From: Morinoia aosen
Taxonomy: Eukaryota > Arthropoda > Malacostraca > Amphipoda > Talitridae
DNA: 64,000 bases
NCBI GenBank assembly: GCA_030386875.1
Contig: CM059575.1
Location: 15,090,293 to 15,154,292, forward strand
Reading direction: 5' to 3'
Part shown: positions 43,139 to 52,895 of the stretch, piece after piece
Position numbering within the stretch: position 1 is the stretch's first letter
How the letters are laid out: each line of letters starts with the position of its first letter
The notes under the pieces: model-generated
What the model saw: the letters and a program-made list of their open reading frames with translations, nothing else
Database searches by the model: none
What the model was told of the DNA's origin: nothing
Position numbers and translations under genes: made by a program

Positions 43139-44955
43139 TGTGAAAGTGAGGTGTAGCCCAGTTCAGAGAGTAAGGTGGAGAGAGCAGTTTCAATGTTGAG
43201 GCATGTAGCTATTTCTATAAGGCTTTCTATTTTGGTGGACAGAGAGGGAGTCAAGAGGAGCTTAAGTATGGCTGGCAATATAGCTAGCACCCAGTGGGGG
43301 ACACTTGTAGGTGTACAGTTGGCTGCAGTTGTTGCTCTTTCTGGCCACTGAGTGGTTGTTGAGCAGGAAGGTTGTACATCATTAGTATGGATAGGTGAGG
43401 TTGGGGTAGGGCATGGGCTAAGGCTTGGCAATGGAGGTAGAGAGGGATCTAACATGTCATTAGCAGAAGTGGTCTTAGAGTTAGCCTGTCCTGAAGGCCT
43501 TGCTGAATTATTAGGAGTTTTTTGACCTTGTGTGATCCACTGAGAAGGGCCTGTGCTATTGTGAGCAAATGAGGATGGCTGATTGCAGGGGTGAACCTGT
43601 TTATTTCTATTGTGTTTTACTCCTGTGTTGTTTTCCTGTGATTGGTAGGCAAGTGTTGGTAAGGGAGGGAAGTTTTCCATAGAGTGTATTAAAGGTGGGG
43701 TAAGTTTTGGATAGTCATGCTGAGGAGCATTTGTACTAGCTTTCAGATGTTGTCGAGCTGTGTTAAAAGATACATTGTTCTTGGCTGAATATTGGCAGAT
43801 CTTTTTTTCTAGCAGGTAGCTGGGGCAGTCTTTAGACAGTGCATCATGGTTGCCTTTGCAGTTGATGCAGAATACTGTTTCAGTGCATGTGCGACCACTA
43901 TGGCCTTTCTTGCCACATCGGCTGCAGTATTGAGCGCTGTGGCACGAGGAGGAACTGTGGCCCCATCTGCAGCATTGGTAGCAGCGTACAGGGCTGGGAA
44001 CAAAATCGTCTATGCGGTATTTACTGTAACCTATTTTAATGTGGCTTGGTCGGGTAGTGCTGAAGAAAGTCAGGACATATAAGGGAACGTGAGAGCGTGA
44101 AGGATCTTGAAACAGTTTTCGTACAGCCACTACGCCATTTGGTCTGAGCATTTCTAGTATTTCAGGAAGAGAGTCATTTTCCAGTTCTGGGGCATATATT
44201 TTGCCCTGTATTGATTGGGAATTTAATGCAACTGACACTTGAACATGTATGATATTTGTTGAGTCCAGTTGAAAGGTGTTGGTAGCAAGGAGCGTTTGTA
44301 CTTGCTCTATTGTGTTGCACTTTATGTATAGGCCACCAGATTTGAGATGTTGTATGCTCTCAATTTTTCCACAGAGACTATCAACGCATTTGGCTAGCTT
44401 CAGTGGGTTGATTCGAGCAAATGTTTTAGTGGTTTCAAGGCAGCGTACATACACCATTCGGGTGTTAGGCAAGTCGTCAAGAAGAGTTGGGTCTGAGAGG
44501 TTAGCTTGAGCAGCTTTTGGTTGCATGGGTGGTCTGGGATTTGCATTTTCAATTTGAGGAAGCTTTGAGGTTGGCAGCTGAGCATTGAAGTTTTGAGTGA
44601 GGTTCTCCTCAGTAGCAATGGCACATGGAATGTCTCCATGCGAGCCCTGTGTGCTAATAATACCAGAGAGGTTAGAGCACACAGAGATAAGGCTTTCCCT
44701 GCTTCCACGGTTGCTGTTTTCTACCATAGACTGGGTTTCTGTTGCTATGGCGTGTTTCTTGATAGCTAGCTCAGAAGTGGGAGAAGGAATCCTTTTCCGC
44801 TTTGGGATAATGTCTTCAGGAGCTGAAGAAGGTAGGCGATGATGCAGGGTTTTTCCTCTTGTTTTACCATTTCCAGGTTGGCTGGCTGCACGAGGCATTG
44901 AATCTTTTTGCCGGGAGGCTATGTAGCCGCCCGGCTTGTTAGAATCTTTGCCCAT
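43135..44955 (-). CDS. LINE-5 ORF1: gag-like CCHC protein
   Basis: 606 residues from ATG (44953-44955). A basic, Ser-rich N-terminus (RGKTLHHRLPSSAPEDIIPK) precedes an RRM/pre-knuckle-like region at about 180-320. Three zinc knuckles follow (CYQCCRWGHSSSSC, CSRCGKKGHSGRTC, CINCKGNHDALSKDC) at about 335-395. A long Pro/Ser/Thr-rich region and a hydrophobic C-terminal helix (VLAILPAILKLLLTP) complete it. It is the expected RNA-binding partner of ORF2. The ATGA overlap with ORF2 suggests stop-start coupled translation. Confidence 0.92.
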   Translation of the reverse strand: MGKDSNKPGGYIASRQKDSMPRAASQPGNGKTRGKTLHHRLPSSAPEDIIPKRKRIPSPTSELAIKKHAIATETQSMVENSNRGSRESLISVCSNLSGIISTQGSHGDIPCAIATEENLTQNFNAQLPTSKLPQIENANPRPPMQPKAAQANLSDPTLLDDLPNTRMVYVRCLETTKTFARINPLKLAKCVDSLCGKIESIQHLKSGGLYIKCNTIEQVQTLLATNTFQLDSTNIIHVQVSVALNSQSIQGKIYAPELENDSLPEILEMLRPNGVVAVRKLFQDPSRSHVPLYVLTFFSTTRPSHIKIGYSKYRIDDFVPSPVRCYQCCRWGHSSSSCHSAQYCSRCGKKGHSGRTCTETVFCINCKGNHDALSKDCPSYLLEKKICQYSAKNNVSFNTARQHLKASTNAPQHDYPKLTPPLIHSMENFPPLPTLAYQSQENNTGVKHNRNKQVHPCNQPSSFAHNSTGPSQWITQGQKTPNNSARPSGQANSKTTSANDMLDPSLPPLPSLSPCPTPTSPIHTNDVQPSCSTTTQWPERATTAANCTPTSVPHWVLAILPAILKLLLTPSLSTKIESLIEIATCLNIETALSTLLSELGYTSLSQ

Positions 44956-45125
44956 TCAGATTCAGCAGACAGTTATTAGGAGTTGTAAATAGTTTTACGG
45001 GGCGAAGTAATTGAACAGTTCCAAATTTGTTAACTTATAACAGAGCACTTTGTCACCAGACTCACTCACACGAGGCTTCACCCACCGAACTCCTCTTCAT
45101 CATTTTCGCCGCGGAACTCCCACTG
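44956..45125 (-). other. LINE-5 5' untranslated region
   Basis: A GC-richer 170-bp leader beginning CAGTGGGAG on the minus strand. No TATA box is seen. A CAGT start is typical of initiator-driven promoters in I-like LINEs. Confidence 0.5.
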
Positions 45126-45449
45126 GATGTATCTCCTGGAGAGTTTCATACATACCTATAACCCTGAAAAATTTCAAGAAAAATCATCAGAAAGGCGGAG
45201 CGGAATTCAAAGCATAGAAAACACGGATGATGTAAATTAACAAGTTTTGCTTTTCCATGACAATTTCATATAGGCCCTTAATAAATGTGCACCCTTCACC
45301 AGATATGATCAGAGAATTGCGTAAAAGAAAAAGAAATGACAGCGAGAGTACAAACTGAATAAATCAGACAGTACTCTTCGAAGGCTTAACAAACATCACG
45401 AGTAGATCATACGGTAAAAATTTTGTGAATTGTGGCGTTTGCTCCCACG
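45126..45449. other. Unassigned sequence between LINE-5 and LTR fragment
   Basis: About 320 bp of AT-rich DNA with no recognised feature. This is the first non-LINE DNA to the right of the stack. Confidence 0.4.
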
Positions 45450-45800
45450 TGTAATATTAGCTACAAAGTGTAAAATTCTAAAATTTCTCATTAGCACTTA
45501 AATAGCCTAATTATTGGCATTAAAAATCTTACTCTAAATTATTATTAATAATTTTCTACTTAAAATTATTGGCATTAAAAATCTTCCTCTAAATTATTAT
45601 TATTATTTTCTACTTAATAGTAGTAATCCTTGAAGTTTTTGTGTATATGCATGAGATACAAAATAACGGTCGACATTTTCGAGTTTGAAGCCTCTGTAAG
45701 TGGCAACACCGCGCGGGACGCCTTGTTTGAGCGTCACTCTCACGTGCGTCTTTAGCTTGTGCGTTACAGCGTTCTTGTAAGTGAAAAATCAAGTTTTCAA
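45450..45800 (+). repeat. Partial gypsy-type LTR in opposite orientation
   Basis: TGTAATATTAGCTACAAAGT starts a plus-strand stretch that follows the reverse complement of the LTR ends at 47013, 52895, 55942 and 60489. Shared strings include GCATTAAAAATCTTACTCTAA, followed by an ATTATTATTAAT run, ATGAGA and CGACATTTTCGAG. A roughly 55-bp internal duplication lies at about 45510-45618. Only the beginning of the LTR is present. Confidence 0.7.
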
Positions 45801-45984
45801 ATAGAGCAAATCTGGTTTAAAAGATATCGTGTTCATTCCTTAGTGTGCATTGTGTTTAAGTATAAGGATCTGGACAGTGTCGTGCTATATAAAAAAACAA
45901 CAAAAAACAAAACCGTTTATTTCCTAGTTGTCACATGAGATACATATGCCAACATATTGGCTTTTAAAAGTTCCTTAATATAAG

Positions 45985-46055
45985 ACTTCCTAAAACAAAA
46001 GATCTATACGAGGAGTATTAATTGACAAACCATCCGAGGTGTAAAAATAGATAAG
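45985..46055. repeat. 27-bp-unit tandem repeat, left part
   Basis: Left part of the array that continues at 52896. Units of about 27 bp share AATTGACAAACCAT-CGAGGTG. It is cut by the insertion of Gypsy-1, whose target duplication TAAG lies at 46052-46055. Confidence 0.8.
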
Positions 46056-47013
46056 TGTCGGGTTTTCGCGACCATTGGGGTTAGTTTGAACTGAATATGT
46101 TAGCCCCCGAACGGCCAAAAACTCGAACAATTCTCGATAGTGATCTGGGAAAATTATGAGAGGGATAATGAAAAACGGTTTTGGACTCAGCTCGTTTCAG
46201 GTGGAGTTTATTGGAAGAGAAAAAACCAGGAGGTCTTCGCTGAGCTTGACTGGCAATCCCAAGGAGGTCCGGAGTGCCGGTGGTGAGCTTCGGTGAGGGC
46301 TGGTGTCGCTCCGGCCGGTGGATGAGGTTTTTAAGTGTATTGAGTTCAGAATATTCGCTTTACGGTGGGCATTTTTTTTAAAAACACAGCACAACAATAG
46401 GTGCTTAGCTATTTGTGTGGGCAAAGTATGCTTAATTTTGGGAGCAGGTGAATTTGATGATGGCGATGATGACTCTTGGTTTGAATAGTATTTAGATCCC
46501 GGCTCGCGGAATTTAGCGAATGCAAAGCTAATTCAATAGTGCCCGTACTTTTAAGCAGTTGAGAATTAAGGCCAGTAATAAGAGAATATACCCGGCTGAA
46601 GGCCCAAGGCATAGCCCAACTCCACTCAATTAGAAAAACCAAAAGCGGCCCAAAAGCGACCCAGGAGCGGCCCAGGAGCGGCCCAGGGAGAATGTTGTAA
46701 GTGGTGTGTGTGATGACGTTGAGGTCGAGAATTTGCTGTAACACCGCTAAAGTATGCCGCCAAAGTAAGAGTGGCTTTTTGAAAGAAGAGACGCGCAACT
46801 GCGCAGTGTTGCCACCAGAGGGCTTCTCTCTCAAAAAATGTAAATTGTTATTTTATCGTCTCATGTATTTACACAAAAACTTCAATGATTACGAATTAGA
46901 AGTAGAAAATAATTAATAATAAATTAGAGTAAGATTATTAATGCTACTAATTAATTTATTTAAGTATGAATGGCAAATTTGTAATTTTTACGCTTATGTA
47001 GCGGTATGCTACA
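46056..47013 (-). repeat. Gypsy-1 3' LTR (958 bp)
   Basis: On plus it reads TGTCGGG...GCTACA. On minus it starts TGTAGCATACCGCTACA, itself a small palindrome. It includes an 11-bp tandem patch of AGGAGCGGCCC-like units at about 46638-46684. Small open frames in it recur in the other LTR only because the LTRs are copies. Confidence 0.95.
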
Positions 47014-47016
47014 TTA

Positions 47017-47022
47017 CCCCCC
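47017..47022 (-). other. Polypurine tract of Gypsy-1
   Basis: CTTGGGGGGTAA, read on minus, lies directly before the 3' LTR start TGTAGC. This is the expected primer for plus-strand DNA synthesis. The same G6 string occurs at 60493-60498 in Gypsy-2. Confidence 0.8.
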
Positions 47023-47054
47023 AAGGCGCAGACCGAAAGGTCCACCCGCTGCAA

Positions 47055-48012
47055 TCATCTGTAGCGGGAAGGAGGGCGAACTACACGACCCTGCCGAGTT
47101 CGGCAATTGGCAAATGATACTGAGCGGGGAAGTTTCACCAAACGGGTCTGCAAGTTTAGATCGGCAAGAGTCCTAGGAACAGGAGTTACTGCAGCGGGCT
47201 CGTCTGGTCTCCCCAGACTTGTCGCTGTGTCAGTAAGAGGGCTAGAGTTAGAATCTACGACAAGGTTAGAGATAGGGTTTGAATGTACAGGCACATAGAA
47301 AGGATTACACTCAAGTTGACTAGGCAATAATGCAGCCAACTGAGGAAGCTGAGATGGTAGATATGATCGAGTCTCAGTGGGAAGGGAAGTCTGCGGAGAG
47401 GATGATGAGTTATAAGTTACACTATGATCAGAAGTGTATGCGACCTTTAATCGATCAATGCTCACAGGGTCGTGTGAACCGAATCTTTCGATGATGAAAT
47501 ATTTTTGCTTGCGTTTAAGTACTTTGAATGGGCCATCGTAAGGGCGCGTGAGTGTAGGTTTTATAGCATCATTGCGGACATACACATGTGTGCAGTCTTG
47601 CAGGGCAGAATCCAGTTTGTCGTGAGTCTGAGGCATTCGTGGAGCCACATACTTGATCTTACGCATGCAATCTTTGAGACAGGTTACATAAGCGGAACGG
47701 TCAGCGGATGAAAATTCAGGCAAAGGTTTTGGGTCAACAATGTCGCCGGGGAGACGAAGCGTTTTCCCGTACAACATTTCAGCCGCTGTGCACTGCTGAT
47801 CTTGTCTGTGTAAATTTCGGATGCTAAGTAGTACTACTGGAAGTCTATCAGTCCAATCGTGACTGCAATTAAGGCAGCGCAATGCAACCTTGAGGTCTCT
47901 GTGGACTCTCTCAATAAGTCCATTTGACTGCGGATGATACGCTGTAGTTGATGTATTTGCGCACCCTAAAGCGGTGCTAAGCTCACTCCAGAATTTGGAG
48001 GTGAATTGTGAT
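47055..48012 (-). pseudogene. Gypsy-1 pol, distal integrase part (out of frame)
   Basis: Continuation of integrase after the frameshift at 48013-48015. It holds the second half of the catalytic core (NGLIERVHRDLK contains the catalytic Glu) and the C-terminal domain with TRPYDGPFKVLKR, a GPF-type module, ending in a basic tail (RQGRVVRPPSRYR). Gypsy-2 has this region in one frame with its upstream part except for a nonsense codon. Confidence 0.85.
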
Positions 48013-50409
48013 CCCGGTCATGTGTGACACTTAAGGGAACCCCAAATCTAGAGATCCAGTTTGACAAGAAAGCGCGCGCTACAGTCTCAGTTTGGGTATC
48101 AGGAAGAGGGACAGCCTCAACCCAACGCGTGAACCTATCGATGATGGTCAACAAATAAGAATAACCGCGCGATAAAGGCAAGGGACCCACCAAATCTAGG
48201 TGTACAGAGTCAAACTTGTGACCTGTGAATGCACAACTCTGCAGCGCCGCACGATTATGTTTCACCACCTTACTACTCTGACACGCATGGCAATTTTGCA
48301 CAATTTGCTTGACCTCCTTACGCATCGCTGGCCAGACGAAACGATCAGAAATCAAACGCACTGTACGGTTAATACCTGGATGAGAGAGGGAATGGTAGTG
48401 GAGGACAGCTACTCTGCGGAGCGTCGCAGGAAGATACAAACGAGAAGGTCGCTCGGCATCACGGTAAACGCCGTCAACCAAGGTTAGTTTCGGAGAGGAA
48501 GTGTTAGAAGGGTTGAGAAGGTCCTGAAGTTCAGGATCCTCCTTCTGCGCGTTTGCTATGTTGCCAAAAGTGATTTCACCACCGGTTTGGACAGAGTTAA
48601 TTCTGGAAAGACAATCAGCGACGGTATTGTCCAACCCTTTTATGAAACGGATGTCAGTGGTAAACTGACTTATAAACGACAAGTGTCGAGCTTCCCTATG
48701 GGAATGTCTTTCAGAAGGCATTTTGATCGCTGAGGTCAGAGGTTTGTGATCTGTGTAGATCACAAACTCCCTCGCCTCTAGAGCATAGCGGAAGTGTCTC
48801 ACAGACAAGTAGATAGCAAGAAGTTCCCTACCGAACGCGCTATAACCACGCTCAGTGGGCGACAGCTTTTTGGAAAAGAAAGCAAGAGGAGAGATATTAG
48901 TACCTACTTGTTGTTGCAACACAGCACCGACGGCGGTACTGGATGCGTCCACAACGAGGCTGAAATCAGCATTAGCAATAGGGTAGGATAGTTCAGTCGC
49001 GGAGGCTAACTTGTGCTTGATTGTTTCGAAAGCTTTGCGCGCTTCTTCTTTCCATTTTACCTCAATAGATTTGCCTTTTCGTTTCGGTTCGAGGAGGTCA
49101 GACAAGGGCGCTAAAGTTTGAGCACAGTTGCGTATGAAACGATGGTAGAAGTTAACAGAACCTAGGAACCTTCTTAGTTCCTTCTGGGTCTGTGGAAGAG
49201 GAAAGTTTTTGATCACTTCTACTTTGGAAGGCAAAGGTTTTAGACCTAGGCTAGAGATTTCATGACCTAAGTAAATCAGTGATGGCTTTCCGAGCTCACA
49301 TTTTGCAGGATTTACGAGGAGTCCATTGTCGGACAATCTTTGAAAAACGACCCTAAGATGGTCTTTGTGCAACTTTGGGGTTGTGGATGCCACAAGGATG
49401 TCGTCTAGGTAGACATAGGCGAAAGTGAGATCAGAGAAAATTTCAGCCATGTGTCTCTGGAACGTTTGAGGTGCGTTCCGGAGACCATATGGCATCTTTA
49501 GGAATTCAAAGAGACCAAACGGGGTGATTACCGCGGTCTTAGGAATCGCAGACTCATCCAAGGGAATTTGATGGAAGGCAGACTGCAGGTCTATCTTAGA
49601 GAAAATTTGTGCTCCCTCTAAATTTGCACTGAAATCATGAAGGTAGGGAATAAGGTATCGATCAGGTAAAGTAACGGCGTTCAACCTGCGGAAATCCCCG
49701 CACGGTCTGAATTCACCGTTAGCCTTGGGTACTAGCAAAAGAGGGCTAGCCCAAGGGCTTTTGGAGGTGCGGATGATGCCATTTTCGAGCATGCGCGCAA
49801 ATTCTTTCTTAGCTAACGCCAATCGGTCAGGCGGCAATCGCCTTGCACGGGAGAAAACTGGCGGACCTTGCGTCTCTATGAAGTGCTTTGTGCATGTTTG
49901 CATGTTATTGGAAGCTAAGTTAGGGTTTGTTAATGCTGGGAAATTTTTAAGTTCTTGTTCAAACATGCACTCCTCCTTGAAAGCAATCGAGAAGGAATGC
50001 AAGACATTTGCTCTAGTTATGCTACAAGCGGGAATTGAGATCTGTGTCTCCTCGTCCCTAATTCTACGGTTCTTAATATCTACAATTATGCCATACTTGG
50101 CTAGAAAGTCTGCACCTATTATGGGCTCTTGGACTTCAGCTACCAAGAAAGTGAATACAAATTTTCTCCTCAATCCCAGACCGCACTCTAAAATTCTTTC
50201 ACCGTAACAAGGTATTGGCGTGCCGTTTGCGGCGCGTAATGACGCCAACAATGGGTTGTTTTTGTCTTTCACCGTGGCTGGGATAATTGATACACTGGAG
50301 CCAGTGTCTATTAAAAATCGATACTTGGTGACGGGATCGAGAATAGTAAGGAGGCGAGTAGTCTGGGAATGAGGCAACGCAGTACTCGCTACTATGCGTC
50401 GCTGTTGGC
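47966..50409 (-). pseudogene. Gypsy-1 pol: protease, RT, RNase H, partial integrase
   Basis: The pol frame is -1 relative to gag and has no upstream ATG. It opens 57 bp before the gag stop and is entered at the GGGAAAC slip site. Protease has [12 protein letters not shown] contains [24 protein letters not shown] and the catalytic [11 protein letters not shown]. RNase H has [16 protein letters not shown] and IYTDHKPL. Integrase has the HHCC finger ([13 protein letters not shown] to CHACQSSK) and [10 protein letters not shown] with the first catalytic Asp. A missing C in the run at 48013-48015 shifts the frame within the core, giving a spurious end at 47966. Confidence 0.92.
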
Positions 50410-50416
50410 GTTTCCC
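50374..50416 (-). promoter_or_regulatory. gag-pol -1 frameshift signal (Gypsy-1)
   Basis: Read on minus: slippery heptamer G GGA AAC (50410-50416) in the gag frame. It is followed by a 7-nt spacer, stem arm GCGACGCA (50395-50402), a 13-nt loop containing the gag stop codon, and arm TGCGTTGC (50374-50381). This gives 8 pairs with one G-U. GGGAAAC is a known -1 slip site (for example simian retrovirus gag-pro). Confidence 0.85.
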
Positions 50417-51363
50417 GAAGTCATTTCGGTATAACGAGGACAGTATCTAGAGGCACATTTGCGAGCTTGGTCACCAAATTTCATGTGGTACCAGCATAAA
50501 TTGCTACTAGCATCACGAGAGCGCGACCTGAAGCGGCGGTCTTGATTTGACCTATCATAAGATCTACCTCTATCAAAGCGTTGAGGAGGAGGAGAGGGAT
50601 AGTTAGAGTGATAGTCAGAGGGATAGTCGTAGGCATTTTGGTGGCTTTGGAATCTCCCTGGGCCTTGCTGAATGTGAGCCACACTCTGACCTATTTGAAA
50701 ATTTTGGAGAGCTTGCTTTATTTCAGCGATGTCCTGCTGCATCTTATCTATTGTGGCTGAGGATTGATTTTGCGCCGTATTTGACGGGCTAAAAGTTGTA
50801 GCTGCTACATTCAGGGAAGCAACTTGTGGTTCTCGTGACAAATTAATATTCCGCATCACTGTTTCTGCGGACTCAGCTAATTTTTCTAGCGTTTGCTCGG
50901 GCCCTGCTAGCGATAGAAATGGACGTACATTCGGCGGAAGCTTAGTCATGAAAACTTCCTTCAGAAATCCCTCAGCTACGGCAACACCCGTAGCGAGTTT
51001 CCGCAGTTCTTTCACTAGCGAAGTGGGTGAGAAAGAGACAGAGACAGATGGAATTGCTGAGGCGTCTACAAGACTTCGGAATTTGTCCGCATCGGACATC
51101 TGAAGCCTTGCCAAAATTTTGCCTTTCAAGATTCCGTAAGGATTGAGAGGTGGAGGGTTTTCTAAGATTTCGTTTGAGTCATTTAATAGTTTTGTGGGCG
51201 CGGCGCTCACAAGAGCATAGAATTTGTCTATGTCATTTATTATTTTATGATACCTAAACACGGCTTCACACTGTTGAAACCAGGTGTGAGCATCCTCCGG
51301 AATAAAGGGCGGGAGCCTAATGGGTTTTGAGGGGGCTCGATCTTCATTATCTGATTCAGTCAT
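50392..51363 (-). CDS. Gypsy-1 gag
   Basis: A 323-residue structural protein from the ATG at 51361-51363. The longer open frame to 51390 begins with a TTG. The N-terminal part ([33 protein letters not shown]) matches the gag block seen in many arthropod CsRn1/Kabuki-type gypsies. The middle is Gln/Ser-rich with [17 protein letters not shown]. Near the end is [19 protein letters not shown], a C-x2-H-x9-C-x4-C finger in place of the usual CCHC knuckle. The last codons overlap the pol frame at the frameshift signal. No disruption was seen. Confidence 0.92.
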   Translation of the reverse strand: MTESDNEDRAPSKPIRLPPFIPEDAHTWFQQCEAVFRYHKIINDIDKFYALVSAAPTKLLNDSNEILENPPPLNPYGILKGKILARLQMSDADKFRSLVDASAIPSVSVSFSPTSLVKELRKLATGVAVAEGFLKEVFMTKLPPNVRPFLSLAGPEQTLEKLAESAETVMRNINLSREPQVASLNVAATTFSPSNTAQNQSSATIDKMQQDIAEIKQALQNFQIGQSVAHIQQGPGRFQSHQNAYDYPSDYHSNYPSPPPQRFDRGRSYDRSNQDRRFRSRSRDASSNLCWYHMKFGDQARKCASRYCPRYTEMTSGNANSDA

Positions 51364-51390
51364 GCTAGCGATCACTTTTGGGATGCACAA

Positions 51391-51918
51391 TTAATGATAT
51401 CAGTGCCTAAGATTTGGGATTAAGTAGCAAAGGGGTTGCGTTAATTCTTTACCTACTCAATCATTCAGGTTAAGTTGAAACAGAAGGAAGGAAATATGAA
51501 ATTGGAAACGAGAAAAATTTCTGCGGTATGCGGCAATTTGCGTAGGCACGAAAATAAAGCAGGTGAGAAAAAAAATTATTTTTCTACCTACTCAATCAAT
51601 CCTTAATGTTGAAAAAAAACGGAAAGAGAGAGAATGGAAGCGAAGATTTTTAAGGTAGTCAGAAATAAATGCACAGCACGGAAATAGGAGAAAAATATTT
51701 TTCCCACCTACTGAGGCACATGAAACAAACAAACAAGGACAGGATAGCGCTGAAAAAAATTTTTGTTAGAGCTGCTCAGAGAACAATTAGCACGGTCAAA
51801 ATCCACAGGAATCTCTCAAACTACTACGACATGGGAAAATTATCACTACAATGATACGCCAACATTATCCTCTCACAATCTCTCAAACACTTCGAGTTGA
51901 GTTCTTTTATTTTTAAAA
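51391..51918 (-). other. Gypsy-1 leader with degenerate tandem repeats
   Basis: Untranslated leader between the primer-binding site and gag. Three loosely similar blocks, each with ACCTACTCAATCA or ACCTACTGAGGC and a run of A/T, recur about every 110 bp (51441-51720). Packaging signals would be expected here but cannot be identified by eye. Confidence 0.6.
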
Positions 51919-51936
51919 TTCCCGGCCAATGCACCA
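51919..51936 (-). other. Primer-binding site, tRNA-Gly type
   Basis: On plus TTCCCGGCCAATGCACCA, which is the 3' end of tRNA-Gly(GCC) apart from one base (CCGAT to CCAAT). It lies one base from the 5' LTR, as expected for reverse-transcription priming on the minus-strand element. Confidence 0.85.
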
Positions 51937-51937
51937 G

Positions 51938-52895
51938 TGTCGGGTTTTCGCGACCGTTGGGGTTAGTTTGAACTGAATATGTTAGCCCCCGAACGGCCAA
52001 AAACTCGAACAATTCTCGATAGTGATCTGGGAAAATTATGAGAGGGATAATGAAAAACGGTTTTGGACTCAGCTCGTTTCAGGTGGAGTTTATTGGAAGA
52101 GAAAAAACCAGGAGGTCTTCGCTGAGCTTGACTGGCAATCCCAAGGAGGTCCGGAGTGCCGGTGGTGAGCTTCGGTGAGGGCTGGTGTCGCTCCGGCCGG
52201 TGGATGAGGTTTTTAAGTGTATTGAGTTCAGAATATTCGCTTTACGGTGGGCATTTTTTTTAAAAACACAGCACAACAATAGGTGCTTAGCTATTTGTGT
52301 GGGCAAAGTATGCTTAATTTTGGGAGCAGGTGAATTTGATGATGGCGATGATGACTCTTGGTTTGAATAGTATTTAGATCCCGGCTCGCGGAATTTAGCG
52401 AATGCAAAGCTAATTCAATAGTGCCCGTACTTTTAAGCAGTTGAGAATTAAGGCCAGTAATAAGAGAATATACCCGGCTAAAGGCCCAAGGCATAGCCCA
52501 ACTCCACTCAATTAGAAAAACCAAAAGCGGCCCAAAAGCGGCCCAGGAGCGGCCCAGGAGCGGCCCAGGGAGAATGTTGTAAGTGGTGTGTGTGATGACG
52601 TTGAGGTCGAGAATTTGCTGTAACACCGCTAAAGTATGCCGCCAAAGTAAGAGTGGCTTTTTGAAAGAAGAGACGCGCAACTGCGCAGTGTTGCCACCAG
52701 AGGGCTTCTCTCTCGAAAAATGTAAATTGTTATTTTATCGTCTCATGTATTTACACAAAAACTTCAATGATTACGAATTAGAAGTAGAAAATAATTAATA
52801 ATAAATTAGAGTAAGATTTTTAATGCTACTAATTAATTTATTTAAGTATGAATGGCAAATTTGTAATTTTTACGCTTATGTAGCGGTATGCTACA
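51938..52895 (-). repeat. Gypsy-1 5' LTR (958 bp)
   Basis: Same length as the other LTR, with only about five substitutions (for example ACCGTTGGGG versus ACCATTGGGG, and AGATTTTTAATG versus AGATTATTAATG). It ends GCTACA at 52895 and is followed by the target duplication TAAG. Confidence 0.95.

Larger units (their letters stand above)
39405..45125 (-). mobile_element. LINE-5: apparently intact non-LTR element
   Basis: A 5.7-kb element with two uninterrupted ORFs overlapping at ATGA. Read on minus, it starts near 45125 with CAGTGGGAGTTCC and ends in an (AAGTAAAC)-type tail at 39405-39428, immediately at LINE-4's 5' end. GATG is found at both outer junctions (39405-39408 and 45126-45129) and may be a short target duplication. 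It belongs to the I/Jockey assemblage but is clearly distinct from LINE-3. Confidence 0.88.
46056..52895 (-). mobile_element. Gypsy-1: complete Ty3/gypsy retrotransposon
   Basis: A 6840-bp element on minus with two 958-bp LTRs, a TAAG duplication (46052-46055 and 52896-52899), a tRNA-Gly-type primer-binding site, gag, pol and a polypurine tract. Gag carries an unusual C-x2-H-x9-C-x4-C motif and an N-terminal [18 protein letters not shown] block, as in CsRn1/Kabuki-like gypsies. No envelope gene is present. The LTRs differ at about five positions, so the insertion is recent. A one-base deletion breaks pol in the integrase core. Confidence 0.95.

Noticed and set aside
43809-44509. Alanine-rich short frames opposite LINE-5 ORF1
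   Set aside because: These are shadows of the real ORF1 reading frame.
46197-46916. Small open frames of 61-141 codons repeated at 52079-52798
   Set aside because: They are identical because they lie in the two LTR copies. No start context or domain suggests a protein.
47023-47055. Envelope gene in Gypsy-1 or Gypsy-2
   Set aside because: Only about 40 bp separate the pol end from the LTR in both copies, so there is no room for env.
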